NCBI GenBank assembly: GCA_023429135.1
Contig: JAEYWD010000048.1
Location: forward strand, 1 to 57,056
DNA: 57,056 nucleotides
Origin: Bacteroidota bacterium
GTDB taxonomy: Bacteria > Bacteroidota > Bacteroidia > Bacteroidales > JAAUTT01
Direction: 5' to 3'
This document shows, piece by piece, positions 1-8,850 of the stretch. Position numbers and translations under genes: made by a program. Each line of letters opens with the position of its first letter. Position 1 is the stretch's first letter. The notes beneath the pieces are model-generated. The model saw nothing but the letters and a program-made list of their open reading frames with translations. It ran no database searches and was not told where the DNA came from.

Positions 1-98
<98 letters not shown>

Positions 99-103
99 CT
101 CCC

Positions 104-138
104 AAGCCTCATCCCTTCACAGGGCTGGGGCTTTTTTA
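104..138 (+). terminator. Rho-independent terminator of the rRNA operon
   Basis: A 12-bp stem (aagcctcatccc against gggctggggctt, one mismatch and one G:U pair) closes a six-base loop and runs straight into a T tract. It sits a few bases after the 5S rRNA end in the same direction. Confidence 0.9.
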
Positions 139-170
139 TTTGTTGGCGGCACTTCTATATTTTTCTTACC

Positions 171-3056
171 TCAGAGGATTAACTTATCGATTTTCATCAG
201 TAATTCGGGAATATCAATAGGTTTTGATATATAATCATTAAAGCCCAAACGCAAACAGTTGTTCTTTTCTTCAACCATAGCAAATGCTGTTTGAGCAATT
301 ATAGGTATATGGAAATTAAGTTGTTTAATTCTGTTCAAAGCTTCGTAGCCATCCATTAAAGGCATCTGAATGTCCATTAAAACAAGATTAATATCTGGAT
401 TGGACAGCACAATTTCAACTGCATCCGATCCATTTAGTGCTCGTATTATTCCTACCTGTGTATTTTTTAAGGCAATTTGTAAAACCTTAAAATTGAGGTC
501 TTCATCCTCTGCTATGAGGATTTTCTTGCCTTCCCAGTTGTGCGATTTTTTTTCTACATACAGCGGTTCTTCTCTTGGGCTTAATTCTTCGGAGTCTCCC
601 TGGAAAGGGATTGATAAATAAAATGTAGAACCCTGACCAAGCACCGACTCCACTGTTAGTTCTCCACCTAATAGTTTGGCAAGGTTTTGGGAAATAGCTA
701 GACCTAAGCCTGCCCCACCTTTGTTGCCGTAAGTTTCAATTTTGCCAAAACGTTCAAAAATATATTCTATTTTATTGGAGGGAATACCTACCCCAGTGTC
801 TTTGACAAAAAATACAAGGTGCTCCTCTTTTATATCGTACCCAAAGTTAATGATTCCTTTCTCAGTGAATTTCATTGCATTGTGAAGCAGGTTTGATAAT
901 ATTTGCTTTAATCTGTAAGGATCAGTGTGAATTGTGGGATTGCTGTTACTTACATTTTTAATTAGCCTTATCTGAAAGCCAGAACATCCTTTAATTTTTC
1001 TGGTATTCTCGAAAACTGTATAAAGTTCCTCAAGAATGGGATTAATTGAACAGTTTACTTTTTGAATATTAATTTGTTTGGCTTCAATTTTTGAAATATC
1101 TATAATATCATTAATAAGGGTGAGCAATGATTCGCCACTTGATTGAATGTAGTTAATATATTCTTCCCGTTGCTCTTGTGAAATATCCTTATTGCGTAAG
1201 TAATTTGAAAAGGCAATAATTGCATTCATTGGAGTGCGGATCTCATGGCTCATGTTAGAAAGGAAGGCGGATTTTAATCTGTCGGACCTTTCTGCAGATT
1301 CCCTTTCCAGAATTTCTTTTTCAAGCTGTTTGGTTCTTTCAGTTACCATGAGCTCCAACTGCGTTCTGTACTTTTCCAGTTCAGATTCTGCAATTTTTTT
1401 TGCAGTAATATCCCGGACAATATACATGCGAGCTGGCTTTTTTTCAAATATAATTGCACCAACACTTACAGATACAGGGATTTCTTTACCCTTTTTATCG
1501 ATTAGGCTGGTTTCGAAAAAAGTGGTTTCGTTGTTATTTAGGTTACTAACAAGTTTATAGAGTCTTTCAAAATCACTTTTTGGTAGAAAATCCTTAGGAG
1601 ATATTTTTTTCGCTTCCTCTACTGTATATCCCGTAACATCACTAACCCGCGAGTTTATTATTTTACAAATACCGTCCTGCCAAACCGCGATAATGTCGCT
1701 GGCAAGGTTAATGAGGTTCCAGTATTTATCCTCACTTTCTTTCAGCATTTGAACATGCTCCGTCTTTTCTCTGATAATTTCCTGAAAATCGTCGTGGACA
1801 ACAGATAAAGCATTGTAAACATCGGTAAAGGGACCGTAATTGTCGGACTGGAACTTTAAATTATTAGCAAAACTCTCATCCCATGTCATTCTGCCTGTTA
1901 TCTCAAGAATTCTTTGTATATGTTCTTTCTGATTTAATTTATATTGTTTGTTCTCGAGATATAATTTTTTGGTGAGATGCTCAAGATCTTCCCGGTTTTC
2001 AGGAAGTTTTAAAAAATCGGCATTTTCATGATCTTGTTGATTTTCGAGTGAGAATTGTCCCTTTCTGTGATCATTAATTAATTCGAGTGCATCTAAATAG
2101 TTGTTTTGTTCGATCCAATGTCCAAAAGAATCGCGATTTATTCGTTTTTGAACCTTTAGAGCAAAGTGTAGGATTGGTGATGGTAGCATTATAACCAAAT
2201 GGGCGCGATCCTTGTAAATAATTTCATAAAAATTGGTCTGTTTTCTTGCCCCAAGGGTGATTCCTTTTACTTTTTTCAGATCGAGAATTGTGTAGAACTT
2301 ATTACTTGAATTTACATACCCAAATCCTTCCATTATTTCTTCGAGAATTTGGTATACATGATCAATATTGTTCTTTTTTATAAATCCTTCACATTTTATT
2401 GTTATAATATAACCCTCCAGTAAGGAAAGTTCAACGGTGAAGTTATTTTCCTGAGAAACATATTTCCACGATTCAAACTGTAATTGCTTTAAATTTTGTT
2501 CGCCAATTTTATAGTAATTTGGAGTTTTTTGCCAGAGGTCAATAAATGATGCGTATGAATTTGTTTCGGGATTTATTAATTCTTCTGAATTGATAATAGG
2601 AGAACTATCCTCTGCTCTTTTAATAGTCTCAGCCAGGGCCTCGTTAATGCTATTGTGAATAAATAGTTGTAAATGAGGAATAAGTGATTTTATTATTTTT
2701 ATGTAAGATTTTGCCAGATTGTTAGCTCCTACGGCACTAACACTTGCAAATGTCCCAGAAGCAGCGTGCCTCATCATGGTATAACGAGCCTTTATGGAGG
2801 CTCCTTTTACTTCGGACATATCCCAGATAAGGTGAAATTTTGCTTCGGGTTGGTTTTGTGCAAGAATCTTTCTTATATGAGCTCCTGTTTGAATTTGTAC
2901 CTTAATAGAGTTGTCGTCGGCATATCCCCTTGATTTAACTACAAAAATACCTTTTTCTATATGCGTGAATTCAAAAGAATACTTATTGCCGGGAGATGAA
3001 TAATTCAGATCGTCCAATGGTATTCCTGTCTGAAGTAAATTTCTTTCTTCACGCAT
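171..3056 (-). CDS. Hybrid PAS sensor histidine kinase / response regulator
   Basis: A 961-residue cytoplasmic-looking hybrid kinase with no signal peptide or clear membrane segment. The N-terminal third holds two diverged copies of an alpha/beta domain (about residues 25-150 and 205-340) that resemble STAS/SpoIIAA-like sensory folds. A PAS domain follows (about 440-560), then a coiled linker. A HisKA domain has phospho-acceptor His604 in MSHEIRTPMN, an HATPase domain carries DTGVGIP and GGAGLGLAIS, and a C-terminal receiver has phospho-acceptor Asp895 in LVLMDIQMP. All catalytic motifs look intact. No output protein is adjacent, so the phosphorelay partner is unknown. The gene stands alone between the rRNA operon and the convergent-side terminator at 3141-3166. 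Kinase architecture is certain; the nature of the N-terminal repeats is inferred. Confidence 0.93.
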   Translation of the reverse strand: MREERNLLQTGIPLDDLNYSSPGNKYSFEFTHIEKGIFVVKSRGYADDNSIKVQIQTGAHIRKILAQNQPEAKFHLIWDMSEVKGASIKARYTMMRHAASGTFASVSAVGANNLAKSYIKIIKSLIPHLQLFIHNSINEALAETIKRAEDSSPIINSEELINPETNSYASFIDLWQKTPNYYKIGEQNLKQLQFESWKYVSQENNFTVELSLLEGYIITIKCEGFIKKNNIDHVYQILEEIMEGFGYVNSSNKFYTILDLKKVKGITLGARKQTNFYEIIYKDRAHLVIMLPSPILHFALKVQKRINRDSFGHWIEQNNYLDALELINDHRKGQFSLENQQDHENADFLKLPENREDLEHLTKKLYLENKQYKLNQKEHIQRILEITGRMTWDESFANNLKFQSDNYGPFTDVYNALSVVHDDFQEIIREKTEHVQMLKESEDKYWNLINLASDIIAVWQDGICKIINSRVSDVTGYTVEEAKKISPKDFLPKSDFERLYKLVSNLNNNETTFFETSLIDKKGKEIPVSVSVGAIIFEKKPARMYIVRDITAKKIAESELEKYRTQLELMVTERTKQLEKEILERESAERSDRLKSAFLSNMSHEIRTPMNAIIAFSNYLRNKDISQEQREEYINYIQSSGESLLTLINDIIDISKIEAKQINIQKVNCSINPILEELYTVFENTRKIKGCSGFQIRLIKNVSNSNPTIHTDPYRLKQILSNLLHNAMKFTEKGIINFGYDIKEEHLVFFVKDTGVGIPSNKIEYIFERFGKIETYGNKGGAGLGLAISQNLAKLLGGELTVESVLGQGSTFYLSIPFQGDSEELSPREEPLYVEKKSHNWEGKKILIAEDEDLNFKVLQIALKNTQVGIIRALNGSDAVEIVLSNPDINLVLMDIQMPLMDGYEALNRIKQLNFHIPIIAQTAFAMVEEKNNCLRLGFNDYISKPIDIPELLMKIDKLIL

Positions 3057-3140
3057 TTCGAGGTTCTGCTAGGTTATGGAAATCGGCGCAATTTAATAAA
3101 ATTAGGTTTCGTTATCCAATAACTTGAAAATAATTGATAT

Positions 3141-3166
3141 AAAAAAAGCCGGATGAACCGGCTTTT
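3141..3166 (-). terminator. Terminator after transketolase
   Basis: A perfect 9-bp stem (aaaagccgg / ccggctttt) with a five-base loop. On the minus strand it begins just after the transketolase stop codon and ends in a U run. The flanking A run also gives some termination potential on the other strand. Confidence 0.85.
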
Positions 3167-3169
3167 CTT

Positions 3170-5218
3170 TTATTTCTTGTAGTTTTCGAGATATTCGAGT
3201 GATTGTTTGAAGATGTTTTCGGCGGTGAATCCGAATTTCTCATCTAAAACAGTATAAGGCGCAGAATATCCAAAATGGTTAACACCAATTACTTTACCAA
3301 AAGGGCCAACCAATCCGCTAAGGGTTACAGGCAAACCTGCGGTTAATCCTAATGCTGGAACATTCTGGGGAAGAACTGATTCCCTGTATTGAACTGACTG
3401 GTTCTTAAACAAGCCTTCGGAAATAGCCGATACTATTCTAACCTTCAATCCTTTCTCAGAAATTAGCTTTTCGGCACCGGCGATACATGTTGCAACCTCC
3501 GATCCGTTAGCAACTAAAATTAAATCGGGTTTACCATCACTGTCTTTAGCGATATATGCCCCTTTTTCTGCAGCTAATGCATCAAGATATCTTACAGAAC
3601 CTGATTTTGCCGGAATATCTTTAATGTTCTGACGAGATAATAGCAGTGCTGTTGGTGTTTTGGTATTTTCAAGAGCCATTTTCCAGGCAACCGACGTTTC
3701 GGCAGCATCAGCAGGGCGGAGGACGAGCATACTGTTGTCGCCATGATGATTTTTAAGTTGCTCCATCAAACGAATCTGGGCTTCCTGTTCAATTGGCTGA
3801 TGTGTCGGACCATCTTCACCTACACGGAAAGCGTCGTGAGTCCAGATATATTTAACCGGTAATTGCATCAGGGCAGCCAGACGTGCTGCCGGTTTCATGT
3901 AGTCGGAGAATACGAAGAATGTTCCGCAAGCGACAATTACTCCTCCATGAAGTGCGATACCGTTGGCAATGGATGCCATGGTTAATTCGCAAACACCTGC
4001 TTGTAAAAATGCGCCGCTGAAATCTCCTTTACGGAAAGCTTTGGTGTTTTTAAGGAAGCCATCTGTTTTATCGCTGTTCGAGAGGTCGGCCGAAGCTACG
4101 ATCATATTTTCTACCTGCTTGGCATAAATTGATAATACGTTAGCTGAAGCAGCTCTTGTGGCAATATTTTCTTTATGAGCAATGCCTGCATAATCTACAG
4201 CGGGAGTCTCGTTGCTGAGGAATTTTTTTAGTTTGGCAGCAAGTTCAGGATTTGCCTTTTCCCATTCTGCAATTTTTGATTTTTTCTCCGAAACCGATTT
4301 AGCCAACGATTGTTTTACACTGGCATAATACTGTGCCACTTCAGGAAATATCTGGAATGGATCTTCCGGATTTCCTCCAAGGTTAGCGATCGATTTTTTG
4401 AACGATGCTCCGGCTTCTCCTAATGGCATACCATGAGTAGCGCATTTACGCTCAAAACTCGATCCTGCTTCATCTACAGCTCCTTTGCCCATCACGGTTT
4501 TACCTATAATGAGGAAAGGTTTTCCCTGAATTGCCGAAGCTTTTTTCAGCGCTCCGCGAATCTGATCGGCATTATTGCCATCGATAGTAACTACTTCCCA
4601 TCCCCAGGCTTCGTATTTTTTAGCAGTATCTTCAATGGTTACTTCCCAGGTTTCGGTTGAAAGTTGAATATCGTTTGAGTCGAAAATCATTACCAGATTA
4701 TCGAGACCCAGAGTACCTGCGATACGACCTGCTCCCTGGGAAATTTCTTCCTGGACACCTCCATCGGAAATGTAAGCGTAAACTTTATGGTTGATCCAGT
4801 TACCGAAACGGGCAGCTAAGAACTTTGCAGCAATAGCAGCTCCTACGGCCATTGTGTGCCCCTGGCCGAGAGGGCCTGATGTGTTCTCAATTCCTCTTTG
4901 AACATCAACTTCAGGATGTCCTGGGGTTGGACTTCCCCACTGACGAAAGTTCTTAATTTCGTCGAGTGTAAAGTTGCCGGTTAATGTCAACTGTGAATAA
5001 AGCATTGGCGACATATGTCCCGGATCCAGAAAAAATCTGTCACGAAACGGCCATGCCATGTCTGTCGGATCGTATTGAAGGAATTCGGTGTAAAGAATGT
5101 TGATGAAATCGGCTCCACCCATTGCACCTCCGGGGTGCCCGCTTTTAGCTTTTTCAACCATAGCAGCCGAAAGGATACGAATATTATCGGCAGCTTTATT
5201 TACAATTGTATTGTTCAT
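3170..5218 (-). CDS. tkt: Transketolase
   Basis: A 682-residue thiamine-diphosphate enzyme that moves two-carbon ketol units in the non-oxidative pentose phosphate pathway. Visible landmarks are the N-terminal SGHPGGAMGG block, GPLGQGHTMAVG, the ThDP-binding region SDGGVQEEISQGAG ... DSNDIQ, the pyrimidine-domain ThDP block with DAFRVGEDGPTHQPIEQ, and the C-terminal transketolase domain. The length is that of full-size single-chain transketolases (about 660-680). It is monocistronic, starts at an ATG preceded by AT-rich sequence without a Shine-Dalgarno, and ends at a strong terminator. Paralogous dihydroxyacetone synthases look similar, but the setting favours a housekeeping transketolase. 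Confidence 0.97.
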   Translation of the reverse strand: MNNTIVNKAADNIRILSAAMVEKAKSGHPGGAMGGADFINILYTEFLQYDPTDMAWPFRDRFFLDPGHMSPMLYSQLTLTGNFTLDEIKNFRQWGSPTPGHPEVDVQRGIENTSGPLGQGHTMAVGAAIAAKFLAARFGNWINHKVYAYISDGGVQEEISQGAGRIAGTLGLDNLVMIFDSNDIQLSTETWEVTIEDTAKKYEAWGWEVVTIDGNNADQIRGALKKASAIQGKPFLIIGKTVMGKGAVDEAGSSFERKCATHGMPLGEAGASFKKSIANLGGNPEDPFQIFPEVAQYYASVKQSLAKSVSEKKSKIAEWEKANPELAAKLKKFLSNETPAVDYAGIAHKENIATRAASANVLSIYAKQVENMIVASADLSNSDKTDGFLKNTKAFRKGDFSGAFLQAGVCELTMASIANGIALHGGVIVACGTFFVFSDYMKPAARLAALMQLPVKYIWTHDAFRVGEDGPTHQPIEQEAQIRLMEQLKNHHGDNSMLVLRPADAAETSVAWKMALENTKTPTALLLSRQNIKDIPAKSGSVRYLDALAAEKGAYIAKDSDGKPDLILVANGSEVATCIAGAEKLISEKGLKVRIVSAISEGLFKNQSVQYRESVLPQNVPALGLTAGLPVTLSGLVGPFGKVIGVNHFGYSAPYTVLDEKFGFTAENIFKQSLEYLENYKK

Positions 5219-5461
5219 TTTTATGTTACGTTTAATAAAATCGCTAAAATAGCTTAAAAATCTTTTTCTTATAATCTTTTTTGTTGCTAATTAAAAAATC
5301 TTTTCGTAAGAAACATTCATTAGCTTAACGCTGTAAACTAAAGTAAAAGTTAGTTAAAATTTATTAAAACAAAGAGAGGAAGTTTTTAAAAGTATTACTT
5401 TCACGCCTTAAAATAAATTCGTTAAAACAGGAACAATATTTGTGATTGATTCCCAGATTGA

Positions 5462-6199
5462 ATGATTTTTATGGATTTGTCGGATATAGTTTTTGAAAAC
5501 AGGAATAAAGATTACGGTGCATATTATCTCAGAAAGAAATATGTTCGTTATCTGCTTGTTTCATTTTCGATAATCATATTTCTTGTCTTAATCTTTGCCG
5601 GGTATTCAGTTGCTTATAAGTTTTATAGTTTTAAATCTGTAGCTATGCCGAGAGGAGTCGTGTACGAACCTGTATATATCAGCGAGGAAGATATTCTGGC
5701 TCCTGAACTTCCCGAGAAAAAGCCCCAGGAACCGGTTATTGAGGAGCTGAACGAAACTCCGGTCGTTTCCGATTCGATTCAGAATACTGCAAAGAAGGAG
5801 ATTGAAAAGAAAGAAGAGCAAGAACAAGAAAATGAAGAGCAACAAGATTCCAGTTCAGGAGGAGGGCGTCAGGGTGTGGCTAATGGTGAAATAACTGTTC
5901 CCATTCAGCGAATGCCGGAATTTCCTGGAGGAGAACCTGCTCTGGCTACTTTTATTCAGAAGAATATCAGGTTAAATGCTATTTCGCGAACTCAAAGAAT
6001 AAGAGGAATTGTGGTTGTCTCTTTTAAAGTTCAGAGAGATGGTAGAATTGGCGACATACAGGTTGTTCGGTCGCTTTCACCCGAACTGGATCAGGAGTGT
6101 GTGCGTGTTGTGAGTATGATGCCTTTGTGGCGACCAGCCATTAGCGGAGGCCGTGCTATTGATTTAACGCACAACCTTCCGTTTACCTTTGCTTATTAA
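5462..6199 (+). CDS. TonB-family energy-transducing protein
   Basis: A 245-residue protein with the Bacteroidota TonB layout. It has a short cytoplasmic N-terminus with NRNKDYGAYYLRKKY, one transmembrane segment (about 28-52), and a Pro/Glu-rich periplasmic linker with a highly charged stretch and Gly/Ser spacer. A C-terminal TonB domain (about 155-245) contains FPGGEPALATFI and ends LTHNLPFTFAY. It would couple the proton motive force to outer-membrane receptors. No ExbB or ExbD is adjacent. A second ATG at 5471 is the more conventional start. Its stop codon overlaps that of the convergent radical SAM gene, so the two transcripts collide. Confidence 0.9.
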   Translation: MIFMDLSDIVFENRNKDYGAYYLRKKYVRYLLVSFSIIIFLVLIFAGYSVAYKFYSFKSVAMPRGVVYEPVYISEEDILAPELPEKKPQEPVIEELNETPVVSDSIQNTAKKEIEKKEEQEQENEEQQDSSSGGGRQGVANGEITVPIQRMPEFPGGEPALATFIQKNIRLNAISRTQRIRGIVVVSFKVQRDGRIGDIQVVRSLSPELDQECVRVVSMMPLWRPAISGGRAIDLTHNLPFTFAY

Positions 6200-7506
6200 T
6201 ATTGCTGATAAAGGCTTAGTCCCATTTCCAATAATTGTTTTGCAGGTCTGCAATCGGGGGTAAGCAAATTTCCTGAATGGTTATTTTTTGCAACAGAGCC
6301 ACAGCCCCCACCGCAGGCAAGCTGTAAGTTGCAGTTTTTGCAGTCGTTTATTGCGGTAACATCGCGGTCCTCCCACTTGCATACCTTGGTATTATCTAAA
6401 GTGTGCGACGGATAATAAGTCCCAAGTTCTTCATCCTTTTTTCCTACTGTAGCAGTACATGGATAAATTTTTCCTGTGTAATCAAATGCCCATTCAGTTT
6501 TGCATGCAGGGCATGAATCGAACAAGGGCTCTGGTAACTCTCCGTTCTCGAAAAGAAATTTCGAGATTGAGAAAGCCGGCTTGTGAAATTCGAGAATATA
6601 AGGGTGTAGTTTTATTAACCTGTATAAATCCTGATAAAGTTCTACTCTTGAGTATAATTTCTGACGTTGGTTCTGGCAATGGTGTAATTCGTAATTTCGT
6701 CCCAATTGTGTTTTAAACCAGGGCGATTTTGTCCATCCTTTATTTATGGTGTGCCGGGCAAATTCAGGCAGATTATCTAGATTTTCCTTATCAACCACCA
6801 TTCGTAAATTCACCGGAATTTCGTTCTTCAGTAAAAGATCAACTCCTTCGGTTATTTTATCGAAGGTTGGCGACTTGTCCTTAAGAAAACGCCGATGGTT
6901 ATGGATATCTGCAGTTCCGTCAAGCGTAACCTGAATTTCCCTGATGATAGAATTATTAAAAACTGGTCGATATTCCTGCAGGTTAAAACCGTTTGTTACA
7001 ATGGCTACCTGAAGGTTATTTTCAGCCAACTTTTCGAGAAAATAGATTATAAGTTCTTTGTGATGATTGCCCGAAAGTAATGGTTCTCCGCCAAATAAAG
7101 TAATATATTTTTTGCGGTTACCGAATTGTTGCTTTATTTGGGCAAAAAAAGTGTCAATGATTTCGTGCGTTAAAACCGATTTTTCGTTTTCGTACTCATC
7201 CTGGTAACAGTAGCTGCATGCAAAGTTGCACGAATACCAGGGAACAAAGAAAATCTGAACCTCATCACTTTCCCTTGAATCAATAAAGTCGAGGTATTTA
7301 TTGCGGAATAGCTTCTGTTCTTCGTCGGGATTTACCAGGTATCCTTTCTCGATAAGTTCTGACTGATTTTGGTAGGAGTTCTCAAGAATGGATTGATGTG
7401 TTTTCTCATCAATAATATCGGCATTTCCGCTAAGCAGGTTGATAATAAAATACTCGTCCGAATCGGCTAGTTTTGATATTATGTTATGTTTCGAGAGTTG
7501 ATACAT
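6196..7506 (-). CDS. Radical SAM/SPASM peptide maturase
   Basis: A 436-residue radical SAM enzyme. The N-terminus (about 1-75, with YFIINLLSGNADIIDE) looks like the small PqqD/RRE-type lead domain typical of peptide maturases. The radical SAM core has CX3CX2C at Cys93, Cys97 and Cys100 for the AdoMet-binding cluster, followed by TLFGGEPLL. The C-terminal SPASM region has CPAC near FDYTGKIYPC, then CKNCNLQLACGGGC and a final TPDC, giving ligands for auxiliary clusters. Family knowledge: SPASM proteins mainly modify ribosomally made peptides or act as sulfatase-maturing enzymes; no sulfatase is nearby. It is the last gene of an operon and follows a 32-residue Cys-containing ORF by about 60 bases, so that ORF is the likely substrate (inference). 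Confidence 0.88.
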   Translation of the reverse strand: MYQLSKHNIISKLADSDEYFIINLLSGNADIIDEKTHQSILENSYQNQSELIEKGYLVNPDEEQKLFRNKYLDFIDSRESDEVQIFFVPWYSCNFACSYCYQDEYENEKSVLTHEIIDTFFAQIKQQFGNRKKYITLFGGEPLLSGNHHKELIIYFLEKLAENNLQVAIVTNGFNLQEYRPVFNNSIIREIQVTLDGTADIHNHRRFLKDKSPTFDKITEGVDLLLKNEIPVNLRMVVDKENLDNLPEFARHTINKGWTKSPWFKTQLGRNYELHHCQNQRQKLYSRVELYQDLYRLIKLHPYILEFHKPAFSISKFLFENGELPEPLFDSCPACKTEWAFDYTGKIYPCTATVGKKDEELGTYYPSHTLDNTKVCKWEDRDVTAINDCKNCNLQLACGGGCGSVAKNNHSGNLLTPDCRPAKQLLEMGLSLYQQY

Positions 7507-7526
7507 GAAAAGAAAATTTAAATGAT

Positions 7527-7554
7527 AAAGGGAGAAGTTCTACCTCCTCCCTTT
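7527..7554 (-). promoter_or_regulatory. Intercistronic hairpin between mini-peptide and maturase genes
   Basis: An 8-bp stem (aaagggag / ctcccttt) with a 12-base loop lies between the stop of the Cys peptide and the start of the SPASM gene. On the minus strand it is not followed by a strong U tract, so it is more likely an attenuator or mRNA-stabilising element than a full terminator. Such an element would let the peptide be made in excess over its enzyme, as in many RiPP operons (inference). Confidence 0.5.
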
Positions 7555-7568
7555 TTGACTATTCGTTT

Positions 7569-7667
7569 TTAGTCGTGACATCCGGCTACTGTTTTCGAAA
7601 TTTTAGCGCAGCATTGAGCTTGCTTTATTTCCGATTTCAAAGCCTTCTTTCTGATTAACGATTTCAT
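7569..7667 (-). CDS. 32-residue Cys-containing mini-peptide, candidate RiPP precursor
   Basis: An ATG-started ORF of 32 codons ending in TAA, placed 30 bases after the thioredoxin gene and just before the SPASM maturase gene on the same strand. The N-terminal half is a Lys-rich, helical-looking leader (begins MKSLIRKKALKSEIK). The C-terminal half holds three cysteines in QAQCCAKISKTVAGCHD. Size, leader/core division, Cys content and position match precursors of SPASM-modified peptides. There is no double-glycine cleavage site. No transporter or protease is next to it. No homologue search was possible, so it is a candidate, not a proven gene. Confidence 0.6.
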   Translation of the reverse strand: MKSLIRKKALKSEIKQAQCCAKISKTVAGCHD

Positions 7668-7697
7668 AGATATCTATTTTAAGTGAACGAATAATTT

Positions 7698-8177
7698 CTA
7701 TTTCAATAAAACTTCCTTTATGGCCTGTTCAAAATCTGCTTTCGACATCATTCCTGAAGACATTTGAGGCTTTTCAGTTTTTGGGCAGAATAACAATGTT
7801 GGTATTCCCGAAATACCAAATGCCGAAGCCAACTCTTTCTGAGCATCCACATCAACCTTATAAACATTTATTTTGCCTTTGTATTCATCGGCAATAGTTT
7901 GTAAAGTAGGTGCCATAACTTTGCAGGGCCCGCACCAACTTGCATAAAAATCGATAATGCAAGGGTGGTCACCTTCAAATTTATATGTTTTACTTTCATA
8001 ATCGAAAACTTTCGATTTAAAAGTTGCAGGGTTTAGGTGTTCGATGGTAACTGCTCCGGTCCCGGCTTTTTCTGGGGCCGCGACAGCCTTGCTATTGTCT
8101 ACCTTCGGCTGACTTTTACAGCTAACTCCCGGAAGAGCAGCAATCGCAATTAATAATATTGGAATTAATTTTCTCAT
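7698..8177 (-). CDS. Thioredoxin-fold lipoprotein
   Basis: A 159-residue exported thioredoxin. A signal peptide ends in a lipobox, LPGVSC, with Cys20 as the lipidated residue, followed by a linker to about residue 45 and a thioredoxin domain with WCGPC at Cys82/Cys85 and the cis-Pro loop GIPTLLF. It should be anchored in the envelope and reduce or exchange disulfides there. It lies 20 bases after the ArsM-family methyltransferase and 30 bases before the Cys mini-peptide, so its target may be the peptide or an arsenic/thiol adduct (inference). The DsbD-like protein at 20597-22531 could supply electrons across the membrane. Confidence 0.9.
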   Translation of the reverse strand: MRKLIPILLIAIAALPGVSCKSQPKVDNSKAVAAPEKAGTGAVTIEHLNPATFKSKVFDYESKTYKFEGDHPCIIDFYASWCGPCKVMAPTLQTIADEYKGKINVYKVDVDAQKELASAFGISGIPTLLFCPKTEKPQMSSGMMSKADFEQAIKEVLLK

Positions 8178-8197
8178 TTATTTAAATTAACTTGTTT

Positions 8198-8848
8198 CTA
8201 ATTACAACAATTACATTTGTTTAATGGTTTAGTCCCTTGTAAGGTCATGCTCGAAACCATTATTTTACCTTTTTCATAGGGAGAGCTTTCTTCATTGATT
8301 TTCAACTGTGTAAAACCAGCTCCGATTACTGTAGAAAAATATTCCTGCTTTGTGACAGCTCCAGCCCAACATTCCGAAACAGCCACCGGATCATTTTTAT
8401 ATTCTTCGGGAACAGGCTCAGACGAATAAATGTCGCTTACCACAAAACGTCCGCCTGGCTTTAATATACGGAAAATTTCCTGCCAGACCGCTTTCTTATC
8501 TGAGGCATGATTAATGGTACAGTTGGATATTACAAGATGGGCGGTTGAATCGGGGAGGTTAATTTTTTCCAATTCCGATCTGATAAACGCTACATTCTCA
8601 ATACCCAGTTTTTCTTTGGTGCGGTTGGCTTTGTCAATCATTCCTTCCGAAATATCAATACCGTAAGCAAAACCTTTTTCTCCCACTTCTTCGGCCATGC
8701 GGAATACATCGGTGCCACGGCCACTGCCCAGATCAACACATATTTCACCTGCCTGAGGTTTAGAATAGTTTATAGCTCCTCCACAGGAAAGACAACAGGC
8801 ACTTTCGGCTAATTCAGAATAGCGTTTATTTATCTCAACAAGACTCAT
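8198..8848 (-). CDS. ArsM-family AdoMet methyltransferase
   Basis: A 216-residue class I methyltransferase of the arsenite methyltransferase family. Motif I is VDLGSGRGTD (residues 38-47) and motif II is GID with Asp65. The family's arsenic-coordinating cysteines have visible counterparts: the Cys18/Cys19/Cys22 cluster, Cys110 in SNCTINH, and Cys160 in ECWAGAV. A C-terminal CNCC tail adds further thiols. Family knowledge says ArsM transfers methyl groups to trivalent arsenic; a peptide or other thiol-bound substrate is also possible here. I chose the ATG at 8848 because it gives MSLVEINKRY and begins two bases after the upstream stop; a longer frame to 8914 overlaps the DUF2892 gene. It is the second gene of the operon. 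Confidence 0.88.
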   Translation of the reverse strand: MSLVEINKRYSELAESACCLSCGGAINYSKPQAGEICVDLGSGRGTDVFRMAEEVGEKGFAYGIDISEGMIDKANRTKEKLGIENVAFIRSELEKINLPDSTAHLVISNCTINHASDKKAVWQEIFRILKPGGRFVVSDIYSSEPVPEEYKNDPVAVSECWAGAVTKQEYFSTVIGAGFTQLKINEESSPYEKGKIMVSSMTLQGTKPLNKCNCCN

Positions 8849-8850
8849 AT

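Noticed and set aside
6196..7506. Anaerobic sulfatase-maturing enzyme or ArsS (arsenosugar radical SAM) for the SPASM gene
   Set aside because: No sulfatase gene is nearby, and the long SPASM C-terminus with an N-terminal RRE-like part does not fit the shorter ArsS proteins; a peptide maturase is the simpler reading, though not proven.
7569..7667. ArsR-type regulator or metallothionein as explanation for the Cys mini-peptide
   Set aside because: Three Cys in a 32-residue peptide with a Lys-rich leader are too few for a metallothionein, and no helix-turn-helix is present; the position before a SPASM gene fits a precursor better.
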